From Rhodovulum sp. P5 (GTDB lineage: Bacteria > Pseudomonadota > Alphaproteobacteria > Rhodobacterales > Rhodobacteraceae): DNA of 64,000 nucleotides. The stretch is taken from NCBI RefSeq assembly GCF_002079305.1, contig NZ_CP015039.1, positions 4,015,501 through 4,079,500 of the forward strand. Reading direction: 5' to 3'. The translations under genes and the position numbers were made by a program. The number at the start of each line of letters is the position of its first letter. Positions within the stretch are counted from its first letter, which is position 1. Positions 12,819-21,860 of this stretch are shown here, piece by piece. The notes beneath the pieces were generated by a model. It did not search any database. It was not told the origin of the DNA and saw only the letters and a program-made list of their open reading frames with translations.

Positions 12819-13223
12819 ATGATCGGCCGCCTGAACCATGTCGCCATTGCCGTGCCGGACCTCGACGCCGCGTCGGCGCAATATGCCAACACGCTGGGGG
12901 CCAAGGTCGGTGCCCCGCAGGATGAGCCCGACCATGGCGTGACCGTGGTCTTCATCGAACTGCCCAACACCAAGATCGAACTTCTGTATCCGCTGGGCGA
13001 TGCCAGCCCGATCAAGGGGTTTCTGGAAAAGAACCCCTCCGGCGGTATCCACCATATCTGCTACGAGGTGGACGATATCCTTGCCGCGCGCGACAAGCTG
13101 AAGGATCAGGGCGCCCGCGTGCTGGGCACGGGCGAACCCAAGATCGGCGCCCACGGCAAGCCGGTGCTGTTCCTGCATCCCAAGGATTTCAACGGGACGC
13201 TGGTCGAGCTGGAACAGGTCTGA
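12819..13223 (+). CDS. mce: Methylmalonyl-CoA epimerase
   Basis: A 134-residue vicinal-oxygen-chelate protein that interconverts the (S)- and (R)-epimers of methylmalonyl-CoA in propionyl-CoA metabolism. Metal-binding positions are visible: H7 (LNHVAIAV), the HH pair at 78-79 (GGIHHICYEV) and E130 in the terminal LVELEQV. The length is standard. AAAGGA precedes the ATG. The GTPase MeaB, which serves methylmalonyl-CoA mutase, is encoded at 43.9 kb in the same window. A strong hairpin follows the gene. Confidence 0.93.
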   Translation: MIGRLNHVAIAVPDLDAASAQYANTLGAKVGAPQDEPDHGVTVVFIELPNTKIELLYPLGDASPIKGFLEKNPSGGIHHICYEVDDILAARDKLKDQGARVLGTGEPKIGAHGKPVLFLHPKDFNGTLVELEQV

Positions 13224-13233
13224 TCTCAAGACC

Positions 13234-13258
13234 CCGCCCCGGATCAGGTCCGGGGCGG
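13234..13258. terminator. Bidirectional terminator between mce and EI24 gene
   Basis: A perfect 10-bp stem CCGCCCCGGA / TCCGGGGCGG with a 5-base loop lies between two convergent genes. It has no strong T-tract on either side, but its placement fits a shared terminator. Confidence 0.55.
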
Positions 13259-13263
13259 AGGGC

Positions 13264-13968
13264 TCAGGCGGCAACGGGATCGCGCGCCGCCAGCCCGTTG
13301 ACGATATGGGTGAAGACCGCCGCCGCCAGAATCGGGATCACGAGGTTCACCAGCGGGAAGGTCAGCGGCACCGCCATCAAAAGCCCGGCAGCGAAGATCG
13401 TCAGGCTATGCCGCTTGCGCAACTCTCGCGCGCCCTTGCGGCCCAACCGACGCATGCCCGCCATCTGGAAATATTCGCGGCCCAGAAGGAAGCCGTTCAC
13501 CGCCCAAAACAGGAAGGGGGCTAGCGGCCCGACGAAGAAATACAGGACCAACGCGACAAGGTTCACCCCGATCAGCACGCCGAGGAAGCCGATGCTGTCC
13601 ATGATCTGGTCGGTGATCGGTATGGCGTGCGGTTCCGGCAGACCGGGGTAATGACGCGCCTCCACGGCCTCGGCCACGTCGTCGAGGAAGATGCCGGTAA
13701 AGGCCGAGGCGACCGGCACCATCAGGAAGACCGACATCACGATCATCAGCAGGAACGACGCGCCGGAGAGGATCTCGTCAACCCAATGCACCTCGCCGAT
13801 CCAGGGCAGGGTGAAGGTGTCGGGCACGAACCAGCCGATCAGGAAGAACACCAGCGCATAGATCGCGGCGAGCAGAAGCACGCTCAACCCGATGCCCAGG
13901 AACAGAACCCTGCGGAAGGCGCGGTCGCCGATCTGGCCAAGCGTTTTCAGAAAGGCAGTAAGGATCAT
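13264..13968 (-). CDS. EI24/CysZ-like membrane protein
   Basis: A 234-residue integral membrane protein resembling the EI24 (PF07264) family, which includes the E. coli sulfate-uptake protein CysZ. Four to six hydrophobic helices are visible, with the conserved LDDVAEAVEARHYPGLPEP loop in the middle and a GREYFQMAGMRRLGRKGARELRK segment before the last helices. The ATG at 13968 is chosen because it overlaps the upstream nitroreductase stop as ATGA. Sulfate transport is possible but not shown; no sulfate-assimilation genes are nearby. Confidence 0.82.
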   Translation of the reverse strand: MILTAFLKTLGQIGDRAFRRVLFLGIGLSVLLLAAIYALVFFLIGWFVPDTFTLPWIGEVHWVDEILSGASFLLMIVMSVFLMVPVASAFTGIFLDDVAEAVEARHYPGLPEPHAIPITDQIMDSIGFLGVLIGVNLVALVLYFFVGPLAPFLFWAVNGFLLGREYFQMAGMRRLGRKGARELRKRHSLTIFAAGLLMAVPLTFPLVNLVIPILAAAVFTHIVNGLAARDPVAA

Positions 13969-14543
13969 TCCGACACCCATTCGGTGATTGCGTTCAGATC
14001 GGGTCGTGGCCGTTCCGGCGGGGCCGTGGTTTCGGTGCCGATGAAGATCAGCCCGGCGACCTGTTCGGACGGGGCCAGCCCAAGGCCGGTTTCGACGAAG
14101 CCGCGATCATGGGAGGGCCAGCCCGACAGCCAGTTCGCCCCCCAGCCCGCCGCCAGCGCGGCATTCAAAAGCGCAAGGCAGACCGCCCCGGCGGAATAGG
14201 TCTGTTCGATTTCCGGGATCTTGTCGGAAGGTTTCGGGGACGCGATCACGGCCACGCACAGCCCGCCATCTTCATAGGCTTTTGCCGCTTTCGCGATGGC
14301 CTCGGGCGTCTGGCCCAATGCAGGCCCCCGTTCCTGCACCAAACCGGCAAGGCGGCGCAGGGCCGGGGCCTCAAGCACGATGAAGCGCCAGGGTTCCAGC
14401 TTGCCATGATCGGGACTGCGCGCGGCGGCAGTGAGGATTGGGATCAACTCATCGCGCGTGGGCACCGGCAGGCTCAGCGTCTTTGCCGGGCGCGAGCGGC
14501 GGGTGAGCAGGAAGTCCAGCACCTCGGGACGTGGGGTGGGCAT
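13965..14543 (-). CDS. Nitroreductase-family flavoprotein
   Basis: A 192-residue FMN-dependent nitroreductase-like protein, close in form to E. coli YdjA. The N-terminal LTRRSRPAKTL segment carries the Arg residues that bind FMN phosphate, followed by AARSPDHGKLEPWRFIVLE and a GWGANWLSGWPS segment near the flavin. It probably reduces nitro- or quinone-type compounds using NAD(P)H, with substrate unknown. It is co-transcribed with the membrane protein gene downstream (4-base overlap). Confidence 0.88.
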   Translation of the reverse strand: MPTPRPEVLDFLLTRRSRPAKTLSLPVPTRDELIPILTAAARSPDHGKLEPWRFIVLEAPALRRLAGLVQERGPALGQTPEAIAKAAKAYEDGGLCVAVIASPKPSDKIPEIEQTYSAGAVCLALLNAALAAGWGANWLSGWPSHDRGFVETGLGLAPSEQVAGLIFIGTETTAPPERPRPDLNAITEWVSE

Positions 14544-14637
14544 GCTTATCTCCGTTTACCTTGTCCTGATGTCGGCCATCGCGGCGCGCGGTTCAACCCC
14601 GCTTGACCCCGGCCGCCTGATCGGACAGCAACATGCC

Positions 14638-14889
14638 ATGTGCGATCTTGCCCATCTGGCCGACCCCGGTACCGAGATTTCCGTTCGCGTGACGCCGAAA
14701 GCCTCGCGCAACCGGGTTGTGGTGGAGGAGGGGCAGGTGCGCGTCTATGTCACCACCGTGCCGGAGGGCGGCAAGGCCAATGCCGCGGTCGTCAAGCTGC
14801 TGGCCAAGGCAGTCGGCGTTCCGAAGTCGCGGCTGGAACTGATCCGGGGGCAGACGTCGCGCGACAAGGTTTTTCGCGTTTTGGAGTGA
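14638..14889 (+). CDS. DUF167 (YggU-family) protein
   Basis: An 83-residue protein of the DUF167/YggU family, recognised from SVRVTPKASRNRVV, VYVTTVPEGGKANAAVVKLLAKAVGVPKS and the terminal GQTSRDKVFRV. The family is widespread but has no firm function. The ATG at 14638 matches the conserved length; an upstream in-frame ATG near 14539 would overlap the divergent nitroreductase start. Confidence 0.85.
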   Translation: MCDLAHLADPGTEISVRVTPKASRNRVVVEEGQVRVYVTTVPEGGKANAAVVKLLAKAVGVPKSRLELIRGQTSRDKVFRVLE

Positions 14890-14921
14890 GGCGGCGCAGG
14901 CAACTGGGGAAGATATGATAA

Positions 14922-14957
14922 ACAATCACCCGGCGCGCGGGACGCACCGGGTGTTGT
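14922..14957. terminator. Terminator between DUF167 and VPLPA genes
   Basis: A stem made of ACAA-(t)-CACCCGG and CCGGGTG-TTGT, with one bulged base and a 13-base loop, lies between two convergent genes. CTCTTT follows on the plus strand. Confidence 0.5.
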
Positions 14958-14995
14958 GAAAGCTCTTTAGCCGGCGTCGCGAAACCGGCGTGCGA

Positions 14996-15625
14996 TCATG
15001 CGTGGCGCTGACGTGCAACCAGCCCGAGGCCACCAAATGCGGCCAGCAGCAGCGGCAGAGCTGCCGGAAGCGGCACCGCAGGGGCCCCCACCTCCGAGGT
15101 GTAGACGAAATTGTCGATTCCGATATCCCAGTCGGTGCCCCACTGGAAATAGGCGGTTCCGGTCAGAGTGACGCCCGGCGTCAGGGTGACCGACGTTCCG
15201 GTATGATCGACGATGTCCTGCTGCCAGACGATGTTCCACGCGCTGTCGTAGATGCGGAAGCTCGCATCGCGGGGCGTTACACCGCTACGATAGTTGCCGA
15301 AGTCGAAAGCATCGAACGTGATCTGGTAGCCGGCATCGACATCGAACTGAAGCTCGCCCACGTTTCCGTCGGCAGAGGCGTAGGCGACGTCGACAAGCTC
15401 CGAATAGCCGGTCGTCCAATGCTCGACATGTTCTTCGTAGACCGTCGCGTTCGCATACCCGTCACGGGTGCGGTTCGTCACATCGACATAGGTGCTGTCG
15501 CCGATCGAGTCGTCGAAGGGCGTGTAATCGCCGGTGACCTCATCAAAAGTCATGGTCACAGTCTCGGCGTAGGACGGAACGGCCATCATCGCCGCGAGGC
15601 CCAATGCGGGCAGCAAAAGCTTCAT
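14996..15625 (-). CDS. Exported VPLPA-CTERM protein
   Basis: A 209-residue protein with a Sec signal peptide (MKLLLPALGLAAMMAVPSYA), a beta-rich middle, and a C-terminal sorting tail of the VPLPA-CTERM kind: VPLPAALPLLLAAFGGLGL followed by a basic end ARQRHA. Such tails are thought to be recognised by exosortase/archaeosortase-like enzymes, as in the PEP-CTERM system. The middle (FDEVTGDYTPFDD..., ending WDIGIDNFVYTSEV) resembles carbohydrate-binding-type jelly rolls, but that is inference. The ATG at 15625 has GGGGA at good spacing. A near-consensus promoter lies just upstream. Confidence 0.82.
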   Translation of the reverse strand: MKLLLPALGLAAMMAVPSYAETVTMTFDEVTGDYTPFDDSIGDSTYVDVTNRTRDGYANATVYEEHVEHWTTGYSELVDVAYASADGNVGELQFDVDAGYQITFDAFDFGNYRSGVTPRDASFRIYDSAWNIVWQQDIVDHTGTSVTLTPGVTLTGTAYFQWGTDWDIGIDNFVYTSEVGAPAVPLPAALPLLLAAFGGLGLVARQRHA

Positions 15626-15659
15626 TTCATTCCCCAAAAACGAGTTCCAAACTATTAAA

Positions 15660-15689
15660 ATTGTAATTGGCGTTATCGTCGTGGGTCAA
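15660..15689 (-). promoter_or_regulatory. Promoter of VPLPA-CTERM gene
   Basis: On the minus strand TTGACC (15689-15684) and TACAAT (15665-15660) are spaced 18 bases apart, placing the transcription start about 27 bases before the ATG at 15625. Confidence 0.55.
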
Positions 15690-15825
15690 GTCGTCGACCT
15701 GATCCTGCACACGGAATCCCAGCTGTCTTGCTGCTTGAACCTGTATTTACGCTGCTGGACGCAACCCTGTGCGGCAAGGCACAACTTTCCCGGGATGACA
15801 AGGGTGTGCGGCTCCCGCAGGCGCC

Positions 15826-17127
15826 TCAAGGGTTTTCCGACAGGCCCTTGAATCGCTGTTCCTGCCGGGCGGTCCAGTTGACGGTCAGGCGATAGCCATC
15901 TTCGACCTGTTCTTCGCCTTCGACAATGCCCTGCTCGAACAACCAGGCCCGCTTGCGCCCCTCCGAATAGGGCAGGGTCAGCACCCGACGCTCTCGCGTT
16001 TCGTCCAGCGCCGCGGTGATCGCTTCCAGCAGTGGCTCCATCCCCTCGCCGGTCCAGGCCGACAAGGTCACGATGTGGTCGTGGCGCGTTGCCACCGCCG
16101 CAATCGCCTCACGGCGGTCTGCAGGCAGAAGGTCCGTCTTGTTCCAGACCTCGATCAACGGGGTGTCGCGCATGACGCCAAGATCGTCGAGGATGGTCCG
16201 GACATCGGCGGCCTGCTCCTCGGTCTCGTCATGGGCGATGTCGCGGACATGGAGGATAAGGTCGGCCTCCAGCACCTCCTCCAGCGTGGCGCGGAAAGCG
16301 GCGACAAGCTGCGTGGGCAGGTCGGAGATAAAGCCCACCGTGTCGGACAGGATGACCTTTAGCCCGGTGGGCAACGCAACCGCCCGCATCGTCGGGTCGA
16401 GCGTGGCAAAGAGCATGTCCTTGGCCAGCACCTCCGCCCCGGTCATCCGGTTGAAGAGCGTGGACTTGCCCGCATTGGTGTAGCCTACCAGCGCCACCAC
16501 AGGGAAGGGCACCTTACGCCGCGCCGCGCGGTGCAGGTCTCGGGTCTTGACCACCTTCGACAACTGCCGCCGGATCCGTGTGATCGCCTCGTCGATGGCG
16601 CGGCGGTCGGCCTCGATCTGCGTCTCGCCGGGGCCGCCGACGAAGCCAAGCCCGCCGCGCTGCCGCTCCAGGTGGGTCCATGCGCGCACCAGCCGCGTGC
16701 GCTGATAGGACAGCGCGGCCAGTTCCACCTGAAGCACGCCTTCCCGTGTGCGGGCGCGGTCGGCGAAGATTTCCAGGATCAGGCCGGTCCGGTCGAGGAT
16801 CTTGACCTTCCAGTCCCGTTCAAGGTTGCGCTGCTGAACAGGCGTGACTGGCCCGTCGATCAGGACCAGTTCGACCTCGGCCTGTGACAGCCGTTCGCGC
16901 AACTCTTCTATCTTGCCCGATCCGAACAAGAGCCCCGGCCGCGCCTTTGGAAGCGACACGACCTCATGGCCGACCACGTCGATATCCGGCAGGGCGGCGG
17001 CGAGCGCGACAGCCTCCTCCAGCGCGGGGCCGGGGGCGCGCCGGTCCTTATCGCTTGCGATGTCGGGATGCAGCACCCAGGCGCGCGTCACCCGGGGGCT
17101 GTGATCCTCAAATCCGCCGGAACTCAA
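15826..17127 (-). CDS. hflX: GTPase HflX
   Basis: A 433-residue ribosome-associated GTPase that splits or rescues stalled ribosomes under stress. It has the N-terminal HflX domain with a glycine-rich [13 protein letters not shown] segment (about residues 65-80), then the G domain: G1 GYTNAGKS, G3 DTVGF and G4 NKTD. It starts with TTG overlapping the hfq stop (TTGA), with GGTGAGGA immediately upstream inside hfq. The hfq-hflX order is the common proteobacterial pair. Confidence 0.95.
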   Translation of the reverse strand: MSSGGFEDHSPRVTRAWVLHPDIASDKDRRAPGPALEEAVALAAALPDIDVVGHEVVSLPKARPGLLFGSGKIEELRERLSQAEVELVLIDGPVTPVQQRNLERDWKVKILDRTGLILEIFADRARTREGVLQVELAALSYQRTRLVRAWTHLERQRGGLGFVGGPGETQIEADRRAIDEAITRIRRQLSKVVKTRDLHRAARRKVPFPVVALVGYTNAGKSTLFNRMTGAEVLAKDMLFATLDPTMRAVALPTGLKVILSDTVGFISDLPTQLVAAFRATLEEVLEADLILHVRDIAHDETEEQAADVRTILDDLGVMRDTPLIEVWNKTDLLPADRREAIAAVATRHDHIVTLSAWTGEGMEPLLEAITAALDETRERRVLTLPYSEGRKRAWLFEQGIVEGEEQVEDGYRLTVNWTARQEQRFKGLSENP

Positions 17128-17357
17128 TCCTCACCGTCGTAGAGGTTGATGGGCTGGGACGGCATGATGGTTGAAATCGCGTGTTTGTACACAAGCTGGG
17201 ACTGTCCGTCCCGGCGCAGCAGCACGCAGAAATTGTCGAACCACGTGATCACGCCCTGAAGCTTGACGCCGTTGATCAGGAAGATCGTCACCGGCACCTT
17301 GGTCTTTCGGACGTGGTTGAGAAATGCGTCCTGCAAATTCTGTTTGTCGGCAGCCAT
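17124..17357 (-). CDS. hfq: RNA chaperone Hfq
   Basis: A 77-residue Sm-like protein that forms a hexameric ring and pairs small RNAs with mRNAs. Sm1 ([21 protein letters not shown]) and the Sm2 signature YKHAIST are intact. The short C-terminal tail is typical of alphaproteobacteria. It overlaps hflX by 4 bases and lies 134 bases downstream of trkH. Confidence 0.97.
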   Translation of the reverse strand: MAADKQNLQDAFLNHVRKTKVPVTIFLINGVKLQGVITWFDNFCVLLRRDGQSQLVYKHAISTIMPSQPINLYDGED

Positions 17358-17491
17358 CGGTCTTTTGCCCTTGTTCTTGTTCTGCCCCGCGGCGGACAGG
17401 CTTTCCTGATGAGCGGAGTATTAAACGAGGTTTATCGAGATTCCAGACCCCTTGATTGATCCATGCGCGAAAAATGCGCGCGGTGTTGCCG

Positions 17492-19015
17492 TCAGTTCCG
17501 CCAGAACTCGGGGTTGAAGAAGGCAATGATTGCAAGGGTCTCCAGCCTGCCCAGCACCATTGCCATCGCCAGGATGATCTTTGCGCCGTCCCCCAGCACG
17601 GCATAGGACAGCGAGGGTTCGGTGGCCGCGGCGGCCAGCGGGCCGGTCGTGGTCAGGGCTGCGACCGTCAGGATCGTGGCGGCCTCGAAGTCGAGACCGG
17701 CGGCACCGAGGGCCGTCATCACCATGGCGACCGACAGCGCGAAGAGCATGAAGAAGACGAAGGCGATCTGCGCCCCCTGCCGCCGGATCCGCCGCGCAAA
17801 GGCCCCCGCGCCCCCGACCGAGGACGGATGGACGAGCTTTTCCATCTCGCGCAGGCCGTGCTTGTAAAGCGCGTAGATCCGCAAGAGTTTCACCCCGCCT
17901 GCGGTCGTGGCCACACCGCCCCCGAAAACCGCGAGTCCCACAAGGATCAGCCCGGGCGTGGCAAGCCCGGACCAGTCGCGCGCGTCGATCCATTCGTTGG
18001 ACGCAAACCCCGTCGTCGTCAGGTAGGACGTCACCGTGAACACCGTGCCCCACAACGCCTTGACCGCGGCCAGCAGGTCCTCTTCGGCCGAAACCTCATA
18101 GGCGCCCAGCCAGTGGCGCGCGAACAGGAAGAACGTCACGACCCACGCGATTCCGACGCCCATCTTGATCTCGACATCCTTTTTCAGGCTGCGCCAGCTT
18201 TCGGTGCGGAAATCGAGCATGAAGGTCTGGCGTGAGAAGGCGAACAGGAAGAAGCACCACAGCATGAACTCGCCCAACAGGCCGCTATGCCCGTACTGGA
18301 CCCCGCCCACCGGCGAGATGCCCGAGGTCGACAGGACCGACATCGCGTGACAGGCCGCGACCAGCGGCCCTTCGCCGGCCAGCAGCATCAGCACCCAAAG
18401 ACCCGCGGTCAGCCCGACATAGACCGGCATCAGCTTGGCGCCGAACCGCTTCAGCCGTTCGCGCATATTGGCCGCCTGTCGCGACTCGGCCGCCCAGCGC
18501 GGTTCCGATCCGGTGCCTTCGCCCGGGCTTGCCGTGACCTCGAACCCGCCAAGATTCATCGGCGCCAGAATCGCGATGGCCGTGACCCACAGGAAGAACC
18601 CGCCCAGCCAGCCCACAATGGCACGCCAAAGATGCAATGCGGCCGACAGATCGCCCGGGTCGTCGAACAGCGAGGCACCGGTCGTCGTCAAGCACGAGAC
18701 CATTTCGAAATAGGCATCCAGAAACGCGGTATTGCCCTGGGCCTCGGCAAAGGGCACGGCAAGGATCAGGGGCAGGACCGTGTAGAAGCCCAGCATCGCC
18801 AACAGGTGGCTGCGGGCCTGGTTGGTGCTGGCGTTGTTGATCGTGGCGAACCCCACAAGGGCGGTCAGCACCGTGAACAGCAACCCGCCATAGAGAAAGC
18901 TGCGGGCGGTCTGCCAGTCATGCTCTGTCACGGCGAGCACGACGACGGGAAACATCGCCACCGTGCCGAAGCCCATCAGGAGGACGAGAAACGGAAGTTC
19001 GGCCAGCCGCTTCAT
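17492..19015 (-). CDS. trkH: Potassium uptake protein TrkH
   Basis: A 507-residue inner-membrane K+ channel subunit of the Trk system. Four pore-loop repeats with the TTG/TSG-type selectivity residues can be read: CLTTTGASLFDD, VLSTSGISPVGG, YLTTTGFASNEW and LTTTGPLAAA. It follows trkA with a 6-base gap and works with TrkA, the cytosolic NAD(H)/ATP-binding gate. The gene is the penultimate unit of the ntr-trk-hfq run. Confidence 0.94.
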   Translation of the reverse strand: MKRLAELPFLVLLMGFGTVAMFPVVVLAVTEHDWQTARSFLYGGLLFTVLTALVGFATINNASTNQARSHLLAMLGFYTVLPLILAVPFAEAQGNTAFLDAYFEMVSCLTTTGASLFDDPGDLSAALHLWRAIVGWLGGFFLWVTAIAILAPMNLGGFEVTASPGEGTGSEPRWAAESRQAANMRERLKRFGAKLMPVYVGLTAGLWVLMLLAGEGPLVAACHAMSVLSTSGISPVGGVQYGHSGLLGEFMLWCFFLFAFSRQTFMLDFRTESWRSLKKDVEIKMGVGIAWVVTFFLFARHWLGAYEVSAEEDLLAAVKALWGTVFTVTSYLTTTGFASNEWIDARDWSGLATPGLILVGLAVFGGGVATTAGGVKLLRIYALYKHGLREMEKLVHPSSVGGAGAFARRIRRQGAQIAFVFFMLFALSVAMVMTALGAAGLDFEAATILTVAALTTTGPLAAAATEPSLSYAVLGDGAKIILAMAMVLGRLETLAIIAFFNPEFWRN

Positions 19016-19021
19016 GGGCGG

Positions 19022-20398
19022 TCAGAAAAAGTCGATGGAGACCTGCAACAGGCGCTCCACCTCCGGCACGTCGGCCGATAGCGAGAAGATGACCACCATG
19101 TCGCCTTCCTCGATGCGCGTCGTGCCGGTGGGGCGGATCACCTTGCCGTCCTTCATCACGGCCCCCATCAGCGCGCCTTCGGGGAAGTCGATATCCTGAA
19201 CCCGCTTGCCCGCCATGGGCGAGGTCGACAAAACCTGCGCCTCCAGCACCTCGGCCTCGGCATCGCCAATCGAGTAGACGCCGCGCACACGCCCGTGGCG
19301 AACATGGCGCAGGATCGAACTGACCGTGGTGGCGCGGGGGTTGATATAGGCGTCGATGTCCAGCGGCCCCATCAGCGATACCAGTGAGGGGTCGTTGACC
19401 AGACAGATCGCCATAGGGCAGCCTTCCATCTTGGCGCGCACGGCGGCCAGAAGGTTGGTCTTGTCGTCGTCCGTCACCGCAAGCACGGCGTCGGCCCGGT
19501 GAACATTGGCCTCGTTCAGCAGGTTGACGTCCAGCCCGTCGCCATTCAGCACGATGGTCCGTTCCAGTTCATCGGCGGCGATCTCGGCCCGGCCGCGGTC
19601 CTTTTCGATCACCTTGGCGCGGATGCGCTCCTCGCTGTTTTCAAGGGCCTTGGCAACGGCCAGCCCGACATTGCCGCCGCCGATGATGACGACCCGTTCC
19701 TGTTTTTTCAGGGTCTTGCCGAAGATCTCCAGCGTCCGGTTCACGTCCTCTGTATGGGCGAAGACGTAAATCTGATCTTCGGGGAACAACTGGTCGCCCG
19801 GTTCCGGGGCGAACAGCGTGCCCTCGCGCCGGACGCCGACCACCAATGCGCGCAGGGTGGAAAACAGGTCGGTCAACTGGCGGAGCGGCGTGTGCACGAC
19901 CGGGCAGTCCTCCTCCAGCGTGATGCCCAGAAGCTGCGCCTGACCCTTCAGAAAGCTCTCGGTATCAAAGGCGGCCGGGGCGGCCAGCCGTTGCAGCGCG
20001 GCCTCGGCCACCTCACGCTCGGGGCTGATGACCACGTCGATCGGCATGTGGTCGCGCCGGTATAGGTCGGAATAGATCGCAGTCAGGTAGGACTGCGCCC
20101 GAAGCCGCGCGATCTTGCGCGGGACGGCAAAGATCGAATGGGCCACCTGGCAGGCGACCATGTTGACCTCGTCCGAATGGGTGGCGGCGATGATCATGTC
20201 CGCATCGCGCGCGCCCGCGCGCTCAAGGATATCGGGGTAGGAGGCATGGCCCGATATCCCCTGCACGTCCAGCGCATCGGTCGCCCGCTGCACCAGATCG
20301 GGGTTGAAATCGACGACGGTAACGTCGTTGCGCTCCCCCGACAGGTGCCGGGCGATCTGCCAGCCCACCTGGCCTGCACCGCAGATGATGACCTTCAT
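19022..20398 (-). CDS. trkA: Trk potassium system regulator TrkA
   Basis: A 458-residue peripheral membrane protein with two RCK_N Rossmann domains (VIICGAGQVGWQIARHL at the N-terminus and VVIIGGGNVGLAVAKAL at about residue 234), each followed by an RCK_C ligand-binding domain. It gates TrkH in response to nucleotides. It sits 55 bases after ntrX; the ntrX-trkA-trkH linkage is typical of alphaproteobacteria. Confidence 0.96.
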   Translation of the reverse strand: MKVIICGAGQVGWQIARHLSGERNDVTVVDFNPDLVQRATDALDVQGISGHASYPDILERAGARDADMIIAATHSDEVNMVACQVAHSIFAVPRKIARLRAQSYLTAIYSDLYRRDHMPIDVVISPEREVAEAALQRLAAPAAFDTESFLKGQAQLLGITLEEDCPVVHTPLRQLTDLFSTLRALVVGVRREGTLFAPEPGDQLFPEDQIYVFAHTEDVNRTLEIFGKTLKKQERVVIIGGGNVGLAVAKALENSEERIRAKVIEKDRGRAEIAADELERTIVLNGDGLDVNLLNEANVHRADAVLAVTDDDKTNLLAAVRAKMEGCPMAICLVNDPSLVSLMGPLDIDAYINPRATTVSSILRHVRHGRVRGVYSIGDAEAEVLEAQVLSTSPMAGKRVQDIDFPEGALMGAVMKDGKVIRPTGTTRIEEGDMVVIFSLSADVPEVERLLQVSIDFF

Positions 20399-20453
20399 TC
20401 AACCGTTCCGACTGGCAAACTTGCCTCATGCATTGCAGAAGGGGCGCGGCCGG

Positions 20454-21857
20454 TCAATCGGCCGCCTCTGCTTCTTCCACATGGGCCACGCGCGCGCCCG
20501 TTTTGGCAGAGGTGACGACGCCCAGAGATTTCAGTTTCCGGTGCAGGGCTGAGCGTTCCATGCCCACGAAACTGGCGGTGCGCGAGATGTTGCCGCCGAA
20601 GCGGTTGATCTGGGTCAGCAGGTATTCGCGTTCGAACAACTCGCGCGCTTCGCGCAGGGGCAGGGTGGCAAGGCTACCCGACAGCAGGACCCGTTCGTCG
20701 TCGTCACCGCCAGTGCTGGGCAGTTCGGACGATGTGATCTCGCCGCTGCTCTCGCCCAGGATCAGCACCCGCTCGATCACGTTCTTCAACTGCCGCACAT
20801 TGCCGGGCCACGTCATGGTCTGCAGCATCGCCTCGGCCTCTCCCGACAGCGCGCGCAGGGGCAGGCCCTGCTCCCGGTTGAAGGTCTCGATGAAATGGTT
20901 GGCCAGTTCGGGGATGTCCTCGCGCCGTTCGTCAAGGGCGGGCACCTGGATCGGGACGACGTTCAGCCGGTGATAGAGTTCCTCGCGGAACGTGCCGGCC
21001 TCGATCTCGGAGGGCAGATCGCGCGTGGTCGATGAAATCACCCGCAGGTCGACGCGGACATTGTCGGCCCCCCCGGCGCGCTGGAACTGCTGGTCGACAA
21101 GAACGCGCAGGATCTTCGATTGCGTCCCAAGCGGCATGTCGGCAATTTCGTCGAAGAAGATCACACCCCCATGGGCCTGTTCCAGAAGGCCCGGTTCCAC
21201 CCCGCGGGCGGTGCTTTCACGGCCAAATAGAACCTCCTCCATCCGCTCCGGCTCGATCGAGGCAGAGTTGACGACGACGAAAGGGCCGGAGGCCCGGTTT
21301 GAATTGGCGTGGATAAAGCGGGCGGCGACCTCCTTGCCGCAGCCGGAGGGGCCCGTCAGCATCACGCGGCCGTTGGACTTGGTGACCTTGTCGAGCTGCG
21401 ATTTCAGCGCCTTGAAGGCGGGGCTGGCACCGATCATCTCTGCCTGTGCCACGTCGCGCCGTTTCAGTTCCACGTTTTCGCGGCGCAGGCGCGAAGCCTC
21501 CATCGCGCGGCGGATCACCACCAGCAACTGATCGATGTTGAAGGGCTTCTCGATGAAGTCGTAGGCCCCCTGCTTGATGGCGGCGACCGCGATCTCGATA
21601 TTGCCATGCCCTGAAATGATGACGATGGGGATATCGGGGTTCGAGCGCTTCACCGTCGACAGGATGTCGATGCCGTCCATCCGGCTGTCTTTCAGCCAGA
21701 TGTCCAGGATGATCAGCGCGGGCGGGTCGGAATTGATCTCCGCCATGCAGGTATCGGAATTCGCGGCAAGCCGTGTCGTGAACCCCTCGTCCTGCAGGAT
21801 GTCCGCGATCAGTTCACGAATGTCGCGTTCGTCGTCGACGATCAGAATATCGCCCAT
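20454..21857 (-). CDS. ntrX: Response regulator NtrX
   Basis: A 467-residue NtrC-family regulator paired with the kinase NtrY. It has a receiver domain with phospho-acceptor Asp in ALIILDIWLKD (about residue 53), an AAA+ domain with Walker A GPSGCGKE, and a C-terminal Fis-type HTH (MERSALHRKLKSLGV). The L1 loop where sigma54 activators carry GAFTGA reads VLFGRESTARGVEPG instead, so it is unlikely to work as a classical sigma54 activator, as with other Rhodobacter homologues. NtrYX has been linked to nitrogen, redox and envelope control in alphaproteobacteria. Confidence 0.94.
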   Translation of the reverse strand: MGDILIVDDERDIRELIADILQDEGFTTRLAANSDTCMAEINSDPPALIILDIWLKDSRMDGIDILSTVKRSNPDIPIVIISGHGNIEIAVAAIKQGAYDFIEKPFNIDQLLVVIRRAMEASRLRRENVELKRRDVAQAEMIGASPAFKALKSQLDKVTKSNGRVMLTGPSGCGKEVAARFIHANSNRASGPFVVVNSASIEPERMEEVLFGRESTARGVEPGLLEQAHGGVIFFDEIADMPLGTQSKILRVLVDQQFQRAGGADNVRVDLRVISSTTRDLPSEIEAGTFREELYHRLNVVPIQVPALDERREDIPELANHFIETFNREQGLPLRALSGEAEAMLQTMTWPGNVRQLKNVIERVLILGESSGEITSSELPSTGGDDDERVLLSGSLATLPLREARELFEREYLLTQINRFGGNISRTASFVGMERSALHRKLKSLGVVTSAKTGARVAHVEEAEAAD

Positions 21858-21860
21858 GGT

